Origin: Formosa sediminum
GTDB lineage: Bacteria; Bacteroidota; Bacteroidia; Flavobacteriales; Flavobacteriaceae
Assembly (NCBI RefSeq): GCF_007197735.1
Contig: NZ_CP041637.1
Span: 1,955,001 to 2,019,000 of the forward strand
Length of the DNA stretch: 64,000 nt
Reading direction: 5' to 3'
Every line of letters starts with the position of its first letter. The stretch's first letter is position 1. Positions 1 to 8,253 of this stretch are shown here, one piece after another. The notes below the pieces were generated by a model, which was not told where the DNA came from, ran no database searches, and saw only the letters and a list, made by a program, of their open reading frames with translations. The position numbers and the translations under genes are program-made.

Positions 1-157
1 TGGGAAGGGATAAGCGCTGAAAGCATATAAGCGCGAAACCCACCACAAGATGAGATTTCTTTAAAGGGTCGTGGGAGATGACCACGTTGATAGGCTATAG
101 GTGTAAAGACAGTAATGTCATAGCCGAGTAGTACTAATAACCCATAGGCTTATTGTA
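1..157 (+). rRNA. 23S ribosomal RNA, 3' end (partial)
   Basis: The segment matches the conserved 3' end of bacterial 23S rRNA: the run GTACTAATAACCCATAGGCT at 131-150 corresponds to the terminal GGTACTAATGAACCGTGAGGCTT-type sequence of other bacteria. The gene begins outside the window. The exact mature 3' end near 157 is estimated by analogy and could be off by several bases. It is followed by a 5S gene in the same orientation, so this is the tail of an rRNA operon. Confidence 0.93.
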
Positions 158-338
158 CGCCTGTTTTTTTAGACGAGTACAAGAATTATTATTAGAGTAT
201 ATATGTATATAACCTCCGGGTATTTTTCAATATGTTAAGATATTTGCGCTAGGAGCGCGGTTGATAGTTGTTAGTTCATGGTTATTAGTTGGAAAAAGTT
301 CCAACAACCAAAAACTACAAACCAACAACCAATAATTT
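158..338 (+). other. 23S-5S internal transcribed spacer with imperfect stem
   Basis: This 181-base spacer holds no gene. Its second half contains complementary tracts: GTTGTTAGTT (267-276) against AACCAACAAC (320-329), and TTGGAA (290-295) against TTCCAA (299-304). Together they form an imperfect long hairpin. Such stems usually serve pre-rRNA processing; that role is inferred here, not shown. Confidence 0.5.
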
Positions 339-443
339 AAGGTGATTATTGCGATGGGGCTCACCTCTTACCATTCCGAACAGAGAAGTTAAGCCCATTA
401 GCGCCGATGGTACTGCATTTGTGGGAGAGTAGGTCGTTGCCTT
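339..443 (+). rRNA. rrf: 5S ribosomal RNA
   Basis: The conserved 5S core is plain: a CCGAACAGAGAAGTTAAGCCC block at 375-395 and the GGTACTGC...GTGGGAGAGTAGGTC block at 409-435. The ends AAGGTGAT (339-346) and GTTGCCTT (436-443) pair to form helix I, which sets the boundaries to within a base or two. It lies about 180 bases after the 23S gene and is followed at once by a strong terminator. Confidence 0.95.
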
Positions 444-452
444 TTTTAAACT

Positions 453-486
453 AATCCTGAACAATATTTTGTTCAGGATTTTTTTT
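453..486 (+). terminator. Rho-independent terminator of the rRNA operon
   Basis: A perfect 10-bp stem (AATCCTGAAC at 453-462 with GTTCAGGATT at 471-480) and an 8-base loop are followed by a run of T. It directly follows 5S and ends the rRNA transcript. Confidence 0.9.
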
Positions 487-600
487 GTTTATATACAAAT
501 AGGAATTTTTGCTATCTAATTAAAAGAACTTTTTGTTAACTCCATTTTATAAGTGAATAATAAATAGTACCTTAAAAAACAATTTTTTTAATGTGTAGTA

Positions 601-3039
601 ATGTCTGTAAATAAGGAATTAGAATTAGCTTGGGAATTTGTAAATAATACAAACCGTTCTATTTTTTTAACAGGAAAAGCAGGTACTGGTAAAACAACAT
701 TTTTACATCGTTTAAAAACTAAAAGTTTAAAACGAATGGTAGTTGTTGCTCCTACAGGTGTTGCGGCTATTAATGCGAAAGGTGTAACTATACATTCTTT
801 TTTTCAGATTCCTTTTGGTCCTATCTTACCAAATGCAGATTTAGATAGTTCTACTCAATTCAATAGAAAATTTAATAAAACTAAAATCAATATTATTAAA
901 TCCATGGATTTATTAGTGATTGATGAAATTAGTATGGTTCGTGCTGATTTGTTAGATGCTATTGATAAAACTTTAAGAAGATTTAGATATAAACAAAAAG
1001 TTTTTGGAGGTGTACAAGTATTAATGATAGGTGATTTGCAACAATTATCACCTGTAATTAAGGAACATGAATGGCAGTTATTAAAACCCTATTATAGTAA
1101 TGGATTTTTTTTTAGTAGTCGTGTGTACCAACACTGCGATCCTATTTCAATTGAATTAAAGCATATATATCGTCAGGAAAATCCTAAGTTTATTCAAATT
1201 TTAAATGAAATTAGAAATAATACGCTTTCTGAGACTGCTGCATCAGAATTAAATAAGAGATTTAAACCCGATTTTACACCAGAACCTAATGCAGGGTATA
1301 TTTCATTAACTACTCATAATACTAAAGCAGATGCAACAAATAAGTCTGAATTAGATAAACTTGATACGACATTATTTACATATTCAGCTAAAGTTGAGGG
1401 TAAATTTCCTGAATATTCTTATCCTAATAATGATATTTTAGAGTTAAAGGTTGGAGCACAAGTCATGTTTATTAAAAACGATATTAGTCAAGATAAACGT
1501 TATTTTAATGGTAAAATAGGTACAGTTACTAAACTAACTAAGGATGAAGTAACGGTGCGTTGTCCAGACGATGATTTTGATATTGTAACTAAAGCCGAAT
1601 TATGGGAGAATATAAATTATACTGTAGATAAAGAAACTAAAGCCATTACTGAAGATAAAATTGGTTCCTTTTCTCAAATCCCTTTACGTTTAGCTTGGGC
1701 CATTACAATTCATAAAAGTCAGGGGTTAACTTTCGAAAAAGCCATAATTGATGCTGGTAGTGCTTTTGCACATGGACAAACTTATGTAGCCTTAAGTAGA
1801 TGTAAATCTTTAGACGGATTAATTTTAAAAAGTAAAATTAGTTCCAATCAGATTATTACAGATACAAATGTAATTACTTTTAATAAACATGCAGAAGAAC
1901 ACGAACCAGATTTAACAGACTTAAAATCGTCTCAGAGTAAGTTTCAATTGGATTTAATAGCAGAAATCTTCGATTTTTATGATTTTATGTACCCTGTTAA
2001 TCGTATTCTGGATATCTTTTATAAAAACAGAAATAGTATAGAAGGAAAAGTTGAGCACCCAATGGTGACAATTAAAAATACAGTTACAAATTTGCTAAAA
2101 GTAGCCAATGGTTTTAAATCACAATTACAAACTCTTCATACTGATACCGTATTACCAGAACATAACCCAATTATTCAAGAACGTTTTATAAAAGCTATAA
2201 CCTATTTTAAAACACAGGTTGAGACTCATATAGGTGACTCTTTAAAAGCATTTAGTTTTACAACAGATAATCAAGCTATAGGTGGAGATATTTCTAAAAA
2301 CTTAGATAGCTTAGAATCTGTATACGATACTAAAGTATTTTATTTTACGAATCTAAATAAAGATTTTACGACTAAATCTCTTTTAGAATTGCGTGCAAAA
2401 TCTATTTTTATAGCAAAAAATAAACCTCAAAAAGCAAGAAAATCTGTTATTGATGGGACAATAAATGTGGAGCTGTTTGAATTATTACGCATATTAAGAA
2501 ATGAAATAGCGGCTGAAAATGATTTGGTTCATTTTCAAATTTTCACACAGAAATCGTTGTATGAAATGTGTGAAGTATTGCCTGTAACCAAGCAAGAACT
2601 TCTTAAAATTGGAGGTATGGGAGCGACTAGAGTTGAAAAATATGGAGATGCAATACTAGATGTTATTCGTGAATATTGTGACGAAAATGATATACAAATA
2701 GATGCTATTAATACTAGTACTGATACGCAAGATGATATTATAAAAACCAAAATAAATACTAGAGAGGCTTCATTACAACTATTTAAATCTGGCAAGTCTA
2801 TTAATGAAATTGCGACTTTAAGGGATTTAAATGAAAACACCATATTTGGTCATTTAGCTGAATTTATTTCAACCGGAGAAGTTAAAGTATCAGACTTAAT
2901 AACTACAACTAAGTATAATACTTTACTTGATCTTATTCCTAAAACAAACTTTGAGAATCTCTCTGATTTAAAACATCAGTTAGATGATAATTATAGTTAT
3001 GGTGAATTACGTTTAGTATTAAATATTTTAAATTCTTAA
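601..3039 (+). CDS. Pif1/RecD2-like superfamily 1 helicase with HRDC and HTH domains
   Basis: An 812-residue protein. The N-terminal half is a Pif1-family helicase: Walker A GKAGTGKTT (residues 25-33), Walker B DEIS (108-111), and the C-terminal helicase motif YVALSRC (395-401) preceded by the IHKSQG box typical of UvrD_C_2/Pif1 enzymes. The middle is poorly conserved. An HRDC-like segment lies near residues 621-700 and a helix-turn-helix-like segment near 721-770. The family unwinds DNA, often G-quadruplex or forked substrates; the HRDC part probably adds DNA binding. The ATG at 601 gives the full Walker A region with a normal N-terminal lead. It stands alone, and its stop codon overlaps the convergent alginate lyase gene by four bases. 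Confidence 0.88.
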   Translation: MSVNKELELAWEFVNNTNRSIFLTGKAGTGKTTFLHRLKTKSLKRMVVVAPTGVAAINAKGVTIHSFFQIPFGPILPNADLDSSTQFNRKFNKTKINIIKSMDLLVIDEISMVRADLLDAIDKTLRRFRYKQKVFGGVQVLMIGDLQQLSPVIKEHEWQLLKPYYSNGFFFSSRVYQHCDPISIELKHIYRQENPKFIQILNEIRNNTLSETAASELNKRFKPDFTPEPNAGYISLTTHNTKADATNKSELDKLDTTLFTYSAKVEGKFPEYSYPNNDILELKVGAQVMFIKNDISQDKRYFNGKIGTVTKLTKDEVTVRCPDDDFDIVTKAELWENINYTVDKETKAITEDKIGSFSQIPLRLAWAITIHKSQGLTFEKAIIDAGSAFAHGQTYVALSRCKSLDGLILKSKISSNQIITDTNVITFNKHAEEHEPDLTDLKSSQSKFQLDLIAEIFDFYDFMYPVNRILDIFYKNRNSIEGKVEHPMVTIKNTVTNLLKVANGFKSQLQTLHTDTVLPEHNPIIQERFIKAITYFKTQVETHIGDSLKAFSFTTDNQAIGGDISKNLDSLESVYDTKVFYFTNLNKDFTTKSLLELRAKSIFIAKNKPQKARKSVIDGTINVELFELLRILRNEIAAENDLVHFQIFTQKSLYEMCEVLPVTKQELLKIGGMGATRVEKYGDAILDVIREYCDENDIQIDAINTSTDTQDDIIKTKINTREASLQLFKSGKSINEIATLRDLNENTIFGHLAEFISTGEVKVSDLITTTKYNTLLDLIPKTNFENLSDLKHQLDDNYSYGELRLVLNILNS

Positions 3040-3917
3040 TTATGAATGGTTACAACCTTGTGTAAAACCACTTGAGCCGCTTTTTCATAATCATCATTCC
3101 AACCAAAATAATTTCCTGTTTTAAAATAATTTTCATGAATATATCCATTAGTGACATAATCGTAGATTTCAGTATAATCTATATCTAAATTTTTCTCTTC
3201 ACAATAGAGAGCACAATATAACTTACCGTTTTCAATCTTCATTTTAAAAGTAAATAGTGCATGGCCAACATTTCCAAAATCTATTTTATTATCGTATTTG
3301 CTGGTCCAATCCTCATTGTTTTCTGGTTTTGTATAGTGGTCTATTTGTATTATACCGCTATTCCATCTTATTTTAACTGTTGCAGGATTACCGTTAATAC
3401 CTTCAGAAGATTTACCGTGAATTTGTGCAACTATAGTACGTCCATTGCCTTCTACAAAATCTACTTTTAAAGTTGTTTCAAGAATGTGTGTACCTGTAGA
3501 CATTGTCCAATTGTCATTTGTATCTTGATTTCCTCTCCAATATTCTCTGAGTTCTGTACGGCAATATTTATCGCCAAGTTCTGATAATCCTGAAGTTGTA
3601 TAGCCTGTAAATTGTGTCCACAATGTATACGAACCATCTTCATTTTTATAAAAATATTTAGAGGCTTCGGGCGTTAGATTATCATTTATTATAGTTTGAT
3701 AACTTATAGATGTCGCTTTACCGCTACCTGAATTAATGGGTACAGACAAATACCAATTTTTCCAATCTATATTAGGTGTACCTTCAACGTCTTCAGTTAT
3801 TATTTCGGTTTCATTGTCTGTAATATCAATATCTGAATCAGAATTACTACATGCTAAAAACAGCATAAAAGTGGAAATAACTATACTTTGCTGTATTAAA
3901 AAACACATTGTTTTCAT
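3036..3917 (-). CDS. Polysaccharide lyase family 7 alginate lyase, lipoprotein
   Basis: A 293-residue lipoprotein. A short hydrophobic signal ends in a lipobox (FLAC, Cys23) followed by an acidic SNSDSDID stretch, which in Bacteroidota often marks surface display. The three PL7 signatures are present: RTELRE (120-125), QIHGKS (165-170) and YFKTGNYFG (264-272). PL7 enzymes cut alginate by beta-elimination with a Tyr/His pair, and the QIH form of the second motif is usually linked to guluronate-containing blocks. No SusC/SusD pair or other alginate gene is adjacent, so this looks like a stand-alone enzyme rather than a full polysaccharide utilisation locus. It converges on the helicase gene, sharing the four bases TTAA. 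Confidence 0.92.
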   Translation of the reverse strand: MKTMCFLIQQSIVISTFMLFLACSNSDSDIDITDNETEIITEDVEGTPNIDWKNWYLSVPINSGSGKATSISYQTIINDNLTPEASKYFYKNEDGSYTLWTQFTGYTTSGLSELGDKYCRTELREYWRGNQDTNDNWTMSTGTHILETTLKVDFVEGNGRTIVAQIHGKSSEGINGNPATVKIRWNSGIIQIDHYTKPENNEDWTSKYDNKIDFGNVGHALFTFKMKIENGKLYCALYCEEKNLDIDYTEIYDYVTNGYIHENYFKTGNYFGWNDDYEKAAQVVLHKVVTIHN

Positions 3918-4142
3918 ATCTTTTAAACACTACGATTTAAAGTAAATATAATGCTTATTCTAATATGAAAATTTTTAATTTTAAAAATGTAATGTATTGA
4001 TTTATATTTTTTTGATGAACGTATGTAGGTGTTTTTACCTCCTTAATTGTTACTTTTAAATTTAATAGGAAGAACTCACTTTTAATTTCGTATACGTTTA
4101 ATAATAAGTTAAATTTGGTAAAAAAGAAACTGAATCTAAACT
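3918..4142. other. Divergent intergenic region, alginate lyase / antiporter
   Basis: This 225-base AT-rich spacer carries the upstream regions of the divergent alginate lyase and antiporter genes. I see no open reading frame, RNA gene or convincing operator in it. Confidence 0.5.
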
Positions 4143-5615
4143 ATGAATTTAACTATTGAAAATATATTACTTGTTGGATCAATATTACTGTTTATTAGTA
4201 TTATTGTGGGAAAAACGTCCTATAAATTTGGTGTTCCTACTTTAATTCTTTTCTTGTCTATAGGTATGTTGGCCGGTTCTGATGGTATTGGTGGGATAGT
4301 ATTTGACGATCCAAAGTTAGCTCAATTTATAGGTATTGTATCACTAAATTTTATACTTTTTTCTGGTGGTTTAGATACAAATTGGAATACTGTAAAACCC
4401 ATATTAAAAGAAGGTCTTGTATTATCTACTTTAGGAGTGTTTTTAACAGCAATTACTTTAGGTGTATTTGTATGGTATGTTACAGATTTTACAATTTTTG
4501 AAAGTTTATTACTAGGTTCTATAGTATCTTCTACAGATGCAGCAGCAGTATTTTCTATTTTACGTTCAAAAAATTTAGCATTAAAGACAAATTTACGACC
4601 TACTTTAGAGTTAGAAAGTGGGAGTAATGACCCTATGGCCTATGTATTAACTTTGGCATTTTTAAGTTTAGTTATTAACCAGGATCAGAATATAACATCT
4701 ATAATATTTATGTTTTTTCAGCAAATGATTCTTGGAGGTCTGTTAGGATTTGGGTTTGGAAAATTAAGTAAATTTATCATTAATAGAATCACTTTAGATT
4801 TTGAAGGTTTGTATCCTGTTTTGGTAATAGCTTTAATGTTTATTACGTTTTCAGCTACAGATTCTGTTGGTGGAAATGGTTTTTTAGCTATTTATATTTG
4901 TTCTGTATATCTGGGAAATCAAGATTTAATTCATAAATCTACTATTCTAAAAATGTTTGATGGTATGGCATGGCTCATGCAAATTGTGTTATTCTTAACA
5001 TTAGGATTATTAGTTTTTCCTTCTCAAATTATCCCTTATATGGGTATTGGTTTATTAATTTCTGTTTTTCTTATTCTTGTAGCACGTCCTATAAGTGTGT
5101 TTATAAGTACTTTATTTTTTAAAATGAAAACGCGTCGTCGTTTATATATTTCTTGGGTTGGTTTAAGGGGAGCAGTACCTATTGTTTTTGCAACTTATCC
5201 GTTATTGGCTGGGATTGATAAAGCTAATATTATTTTTAATATAGTATTTTTTATTTCTGTTACTTCTATACTTATACAAGGAACTACGCTTACGGTTTTT
5301 GCTAAATGGTTAAATGTTGGTATGCCTGAAGAAGCTAAAGTTCCGCGTGAACATGAACGTTATATTTTAGATTTGCCAAAATCTGCTATGGAAGAAACTA
5401 TAATTCCTATAGATAGTTTTGCTGTAAATAAAAGAATTGTAGACTTGCATTTACCAAAATCTGCTTTTATTGTAATGATCAAACGAGATGGTAAATTTGT
5501 TAGACCAGGCGGATCTACATTAATAGAGGCTAATGATGTTTTAGTATTGTTATTAGATCATGATGAGAGTTTAGAGGAGATTACGACCTTGTTATCACAA
5601 CCTACTTTAACCTAA
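4143..5615 (+). CDS. Potassium/proton antiporter, CPA1 NhaP2/CvrA type
   Basis: A 490-residue inner-membrane protein. About twelve hydrophobic segments span residues 1-395 and carry the CPA fold signature, with STDAAAVFS and the conserved ELESGSNDPMAY (ND) ion-binding motif. A cytoplasmic TrkA_C (RCK_C) domain covers roughly residues 405-485, ending in the DVLVLL pattern. The architecture matches NhaP2/CvrA-type K+(Na+)/H+ antiporters that control cytoplasmic K+ and volume. It is a single-gene unit closed by a perfect 14-bp stem terminator shared with the convergent HAD gene. Cation preference cannot be read from sequence. Confidence 0.88.
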   Translation: MNLTIENILLVGSILLFISIIVGKTSYKFGVPTLILFLSIGMLAGSDGIGGIVFDDPKLAQFIGIVSLNFILFSGGLDTNWNTVKPILKEGLVLSTLGVFLTAITLGVFVWYVTDFTIFESLLLGSIVSSTDAAAVFSILRSKNLALKTNLRPTLELESGSNDPMAYVLTLAFLSLVINQDQNITSIIFMFFQQMILGGLLGFGFGKLSKFIINRITLDFEGLYPVLVIALMFITFSATDSVGGNGFLAIYICSVYLGNQDLIHKSTILKMFDGMAWLMQIVLFLTLGLLVFPSQIIPYMGIGLLISVFLILVARPISVFISTLFFKMKTRRRLYISWVGLRGAVPIVFATYPLLAGIDKANIIFNIVFFISVTSILIQGTTLTVFAKWLNVGMPEEAKVPREHERYILDLPKSAMEETIIPIDSFAVNKRIVDLHLPKSAFIVMIKRDGKFVRPGGSTLIEANDVLVLLLDHDESLEEITTLLSQPTLT

Positions 5616-5617
5616 AA

Positions 5618-5660
5618 AACTCTTATATATATTCAGTTTAACCAATTATATATAAGAGTT
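5618..5660. terminator. Bidirectional terminator between antiporter and HAD genes
   Basis: A perfect 14-bp inverted repeat (AACTCTTATATATA at 5618-5631 with TATATATAAGAGTT at 5647-5660) with a 15-base loop lies between two convergent genes. The stem is AT-rich and lacks a long T run, so its strength is uncertain. Confidence 0.65.
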
Positions 5661-5686
5661 CTACATTAATGAACGTAGTGTTGTAT

Positions 5687-6487
5687 TTATTTCATTGCAA
5701 TTAATTTTTTTGCAACTAGCTTTAGATTCATTTCATTAATTTCTGGTTGATCTGCCAAAGGATATAATTGAGCTCCGGGTCTGCTTATAAATGCACCTCT
5801 CCAATTTGCCCAAAGTGCTCCAGCTATATCCCAACCATGAGCAGCTATTAGCATACACTCCTGAGAAGAAACTCCCATTTTACGTGCTGCCCAATCGTAA
5901 GCATCTGTATGAGGTTTAAATTTTCCGATATCTTCAATGCTTAATCTTTCTTCAAAATAATCAATTAGACCAGCATTTTTAAATTGAGTTTCTACACCTA
6001 TATTAGATGAATTTGTAAACGACACCAATTTAAAACCAGCTTGGTTTAAATCTGTTAAGGCTGCTTTTACTTCTGGATGAGCAGGAATAGAGCGTAAAGG
6101 AGTTAGTATAGCGTTTTTTGCTTCAGCTTCTGTTAAAGCAATCTCGTTATTAGCAGCTACCATTTGTAATGCAGCCACACCTATAATTCCAAAATCATTA
6201 TACTGTCGGCCAACTGTAGTTACTAATGAATATTGTAACATGGTTGTAAACCATAAAGGAAGTAAATCAGGTCTGTTACCAAGTGCGTCACCTACACTTT
6301 TTTTCATGGCAGTTAAATCTAATAAAGTTTCATTAACATCAAAAAATAAAACTTTAGGTCTGTTATTTAGATTTAAAGCTGCAGTATTAGTTGCATCATT
6401 TGCAGCAAATCCTAACGAGGTTACAGTCGCTCCGCCTAGGCCTAGTAAAGCTGATTTTTTCATAAACTCTCTTCTTTTGTTTGTCAT
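5687..6487 (-). CDS. Tat-exported HAD-superfamily (haloacid dehalogenase type II-like) protein
   Basis: A 266-residue protein. Residues 5-11 (RREFMKK) plus the following hydrophobic stretch form a twin-arginine signal, so export in folded form is predicted. The HAD core follows: nucleophile Asp50 in FFDVNETLLDL, motif II FTNSS (157-161), motif III Lys191 in KFKPHTDAY, and HGWDIAGA with Asp220. This is closest to the L-2-haloacid dehalogenase branch. However, the Arg that binds the halide/carboxylate in characterised enzymes (the WRxxQLEY context) is Phe80 here (WFTTMLQY), so substrate and even dehalogenase activity are open. It is probably controlled by the downstream TetR gene through the palindrome at 6505-6526. 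Confidence 0.82.
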   Translation of the reverse strand: MTNKRREFMKKSALLGLGGATVTSLGFAANDATNTAALNLNNRPKVLFFDVNETLLDLTAMKKSVGDALGNRPDLLPLWFTTMLQYSLVTTVGRQYNDFGIIGVAALQMVAANNEIALTEAEAKNAILTPLRSIPAHPEVKAALTDLNQAGFKLVSFTNSSNIGVETQFKNAGLIDYFEERLSIEDIGKFKPHTDAYDWAARKMGVSSQECMLIAAHGWDIAGALWANWRGAFISRPGAQLYPLADQPEINEMNLKLVAKKLIAMK

Positions 6488-6504
6488 TGTTATAGGTGTT
6501 TTAT

Positions 6505-6526
6505 AAACATACTACCTAGTATGTTT
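6505..6526. promoter_or_regulatory. TetR operator in front of the HAD gene
   Basis: A 22-bp palindrome with arms AAACATACTA and TAGTATGTTT around CC lies 18 bases upstream of the HAD start codon. It overlaps a minus-strand -7-like element (TATGTTTA, 6504-6511). A near copy stands before tetR at 7159-7180 (19 of 22 identical). Repression by the neighbouring TetR protein is inferred. Confidence 0.72.
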
Positions 6527-6540
6527 TTGTTTAAAAAAAA

Positions 6541-7143
6541 TTATAATCGTAATTGTTTTAAATACATGGATAGCCCAATAATATACTCGTCTAAGATCGC
6601 ATCGTCGTTGTACAATTTTCTTATACCACGTATACCTTCAAAGGCACTTATTAAATAAACAGCTACAGCAGCACTAGACACATTAGCTTTAATTGTATGT
6701 TCAGACTTACCTTTTTCTATCAAAATTATTAAAGCAGCTTTCCAAGACTCAATAATATTTTTTAAAGCCATTTGATAGGCTGCTTCATTATCGCCAATTT
6801 CATTTATTAAATTGTTCATCGGGCAACCATGTGCCTTTTCATAGATGTTAAAAGATTTTAATCGTTTCAAAAAAATCATTTCTAATATTTCAAGAGCATT
6901 ACCTTGTTCATGTAATGGTGCAATCATACCTTCAAAAACTCGTTTTTGAACTTTAAGGCTAATAACTTCAAGCCCCAATTCTTTTTTGCTTTTATAATGA
7001 TGGTAAAACGCGCCTTTACTTAGCGTAGTAGCTTTCATTATTTTATCAATACTAGTAGTTTTAAAGCCATTTTCATAAAATAAATTGAAAGCTTTATCTA
7101 TGATTAATTGTTTTGTAAGTTCAGATTTTAAATCTTGTTGCAT
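6541..7143 (-). CDS. TetR/AcrR family transcriptional regulator
   Basis: A 200-residue regulator. The N-terminal DNA-binding domain is typical (FYENGFKTTSIDKIMKATTLSKGAFYHHYKSKKEL, about residues 17-51), followed by an all-alpha ligand domain of the kind seen in TetR_C regulators of the AcrR group. It lies upstream of the HAD gene on the same strand, 53 bases apart. The same palindrome precedes both genes, so it probably represses itself and the HAD gene. The ligand is unknown. The start codon lies only five bases after a TAnnTTTG element, so the message may be nearly leaderless. Confidence 0.88.
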   Translation of the reverse strand: MQQDLKSELTKQLIIDKAFNLFYENGFKTTSIDKIMKATTLSKGAFYHHYKSKKELGLEVISLKVQKRVFEGMIAPLHEQGNALEILEMIFLKRLKSFNIYEKAHGCPMNNLINEIGDNEAAYQMALKNIIESWKAALIILIEKGKSEHTIKANVSSAAVAVYLISAFEGIRGIRKLYNDDAILDEYIIGLSMYLKQLRL

Positions 7144-7147
7144 TACA

Positions 7148-7155
7148 CAAATATA
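7148..7155 (-). promoter_or_regulatory. -7 promoter element of tetR
   Basis: On the minus strand 7155-7148 reads TATATTTG, a perfect match to the Bacteroidota TAnnTTTG element. It ends five bases before the tetR start codon. I see no clear TTG at the -33 position, where the operator copy lies. Confidence 0.5.
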
Positions 7156-7158
7156 TAA

Positions 7159-7180
7159 AAAGATACTACTTAGAATGTTT
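7159..7180. promoter_or_regulatory. TetR operator in front of tetR (autoregulation)
   Basis: A second, slightly degenerate copy of the HAD-promoter palindrome (arms AAAGATACTA and TAGAATGTTT around CT), with three mismatches to the first copy. It fills the space just upstream of the tetR -7 element, which fits autorepression. Confidence 0.68.
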
Positions 7181-7217
7181 TTTTGTGTTTGTATTAACGT
7201 TTGTAACTATAGGTTTT

Positions 7218-7955
7218 TTAAATACTGATTAAGTAATTTTTTTCAAATATTTTATCGTAAACATCTTTACTAAACATATAGAGTTGTGCAGGTTTTTTAG
7301 AGACTCCAACTTGTTTTTCGTCTAATGGGATAATGTATTTTTTATTTATGAGTTTTCTTCTAAAATTTCGATTATCAATTTCAATTCCTAATATAGACTG
7401 GTATAAATCCTGTACATCATTAATTGTAAATTTATTTGGAAGTAGCTCAAAGATAATAGGTTCAGAAAGGCATTTAATTTTTAAATCTTCATAGGCTTCT
7501 AAAATAATAGCTTCATGATCAAAACCTAATTCAGGGAGATTATTAACAGGGAACCATTTTGCACTATATTTATTTTCTTTAAGATTAACGGCTTCTGTTT
7601 TTATTAAAAAATAGTACGCTATGGTTACAGTTCTGGAGTTAAAGCCTTCATTTTTAATCCAAATCTGATCTTTATCGTTTAATAAACGGTCTGGAGAACC
7701 AAATGCTTTAAATTGCTTTTTATAAAGACTACTTAATCCTGTTAACTCTTTTAAAGCTCTTGTAGCCGTATCATCTAAAGTTTCATCTTCATTAATATGA
7801 TAGCCTGTCAATACGTAATCATCTACTAAAACTTCAGCAGTAGTTGCAGATTCCAAATAGCGTTTTATTAATAAAACGTTAAGTGTTTTTTCAAGGGTAT
7901 TGTATCCAAAAACAACACAATCTACAGATATGTTTTTGATTTTTTGTGGTTTCAT
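7218..7955 (-). CDS. Nudix-type transcriptional regulator (NrtR/AraR-like)
   Basis: A 245-residue protein with an N-terminal Nudix fold (about residues 8-150) and a C-terminal winged-helix region (about 160-240, ending in KPAQLYMFSKDVY). The catalytic Nudix box is damaged: where hydrolases have REUxEE, this protein has RALKEL (66-71), losing two of the three glutamates. This is characteristic of the NrtR/AraR group, in which the Nudix domain senses a ligand and the winged helix binds DNA; a Bacteroides member, AraR, controls arabinose use. The gene diverges from the mannitol operon, so a polyol- or sugar-responsive regulator of that operon is the natural inference. Confidence 0.82.
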   Translation of the reverse strand: MKPQKIKNISVDCVVFGYNTLEKTLNVLLIKRYLESATTAEVLVDDYVLTGYHINEDETLDDTATRALKELTGLSSLYKKQFKAFGSPDRLLNDKDQIWIKNEGFNSRTVTIAYYFLIKTEAVNLKENKYSAKWFPVNNLPELGFDHEAIILEAYEDLKIKCLSEPIIFELLPNKFTINDVQDLYQSILGIEIDNRNFRRKLINKKYIIPLDEKQVGVSKKPAQLYMFSKDVYDKIFEKNYLISI

Positions 7956-8064
7956 ATATATTTTTATTCTGAAGCTAATTTAATAAAATTATTTACATTT
8001 TAATTATTAAACGTTTAAAATACATTATATGTTTTTGCTTTTGGTAATCTATTTTAATCGTATT

Positions 8065-8105
8065 AATATGGTAATTTAGAATATAAATATGTTAATATAG
8101 AATAT
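8065..8105. promoter_or_regulatory. Tandem direct repeats upstream of the mannitol promoter
   Basis: Two 20-bp repeats, AATATGGTAATTTAGAATAT (8065-8084) and AATATGTTAATATAGAATAT (8086-8105), differ at two positions and start 21 bp apart, so they lie on the same helical face. They end 13 bases upstream of the -33 element, the usual place for an activator. The adjacent Nudix-type regulator is the obvious candidate to bind, but this is inference. Confidence 0.55.
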
Positions 8106-8118
8106 TATATGATTTTAT

Positions 8119-8148
8119 TTTGTTATATTGTTTTTTTGAATAACTTTG
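8119..8148 (+). promoter_or_regulatory. Promoter of the mannitol operon
   Basis: A -33 TTTG at 8119-8122 is separated by 18 bases from a perfect -7 TAACTTTG at 8141-8148, matching the Bacteroidota primary-sigma consensus. The transcript would start near 8154 and have a leader of about 100 bases. The rest of the 298-base intergenic region holds a TTAAACGTTTAA palindrome (8007-8018) of unknown role. Confidence 0.7.
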
Positions 8149-8253
8149 AAAATAATTTAAAACGTAAAAATGACGTTTGTAAAATTTTAACCAAATAAAG
8201 CGTTTTTTTATTGAGTTTTACAAATTGTTTTAATTTCAAATAAACTAACAGGA

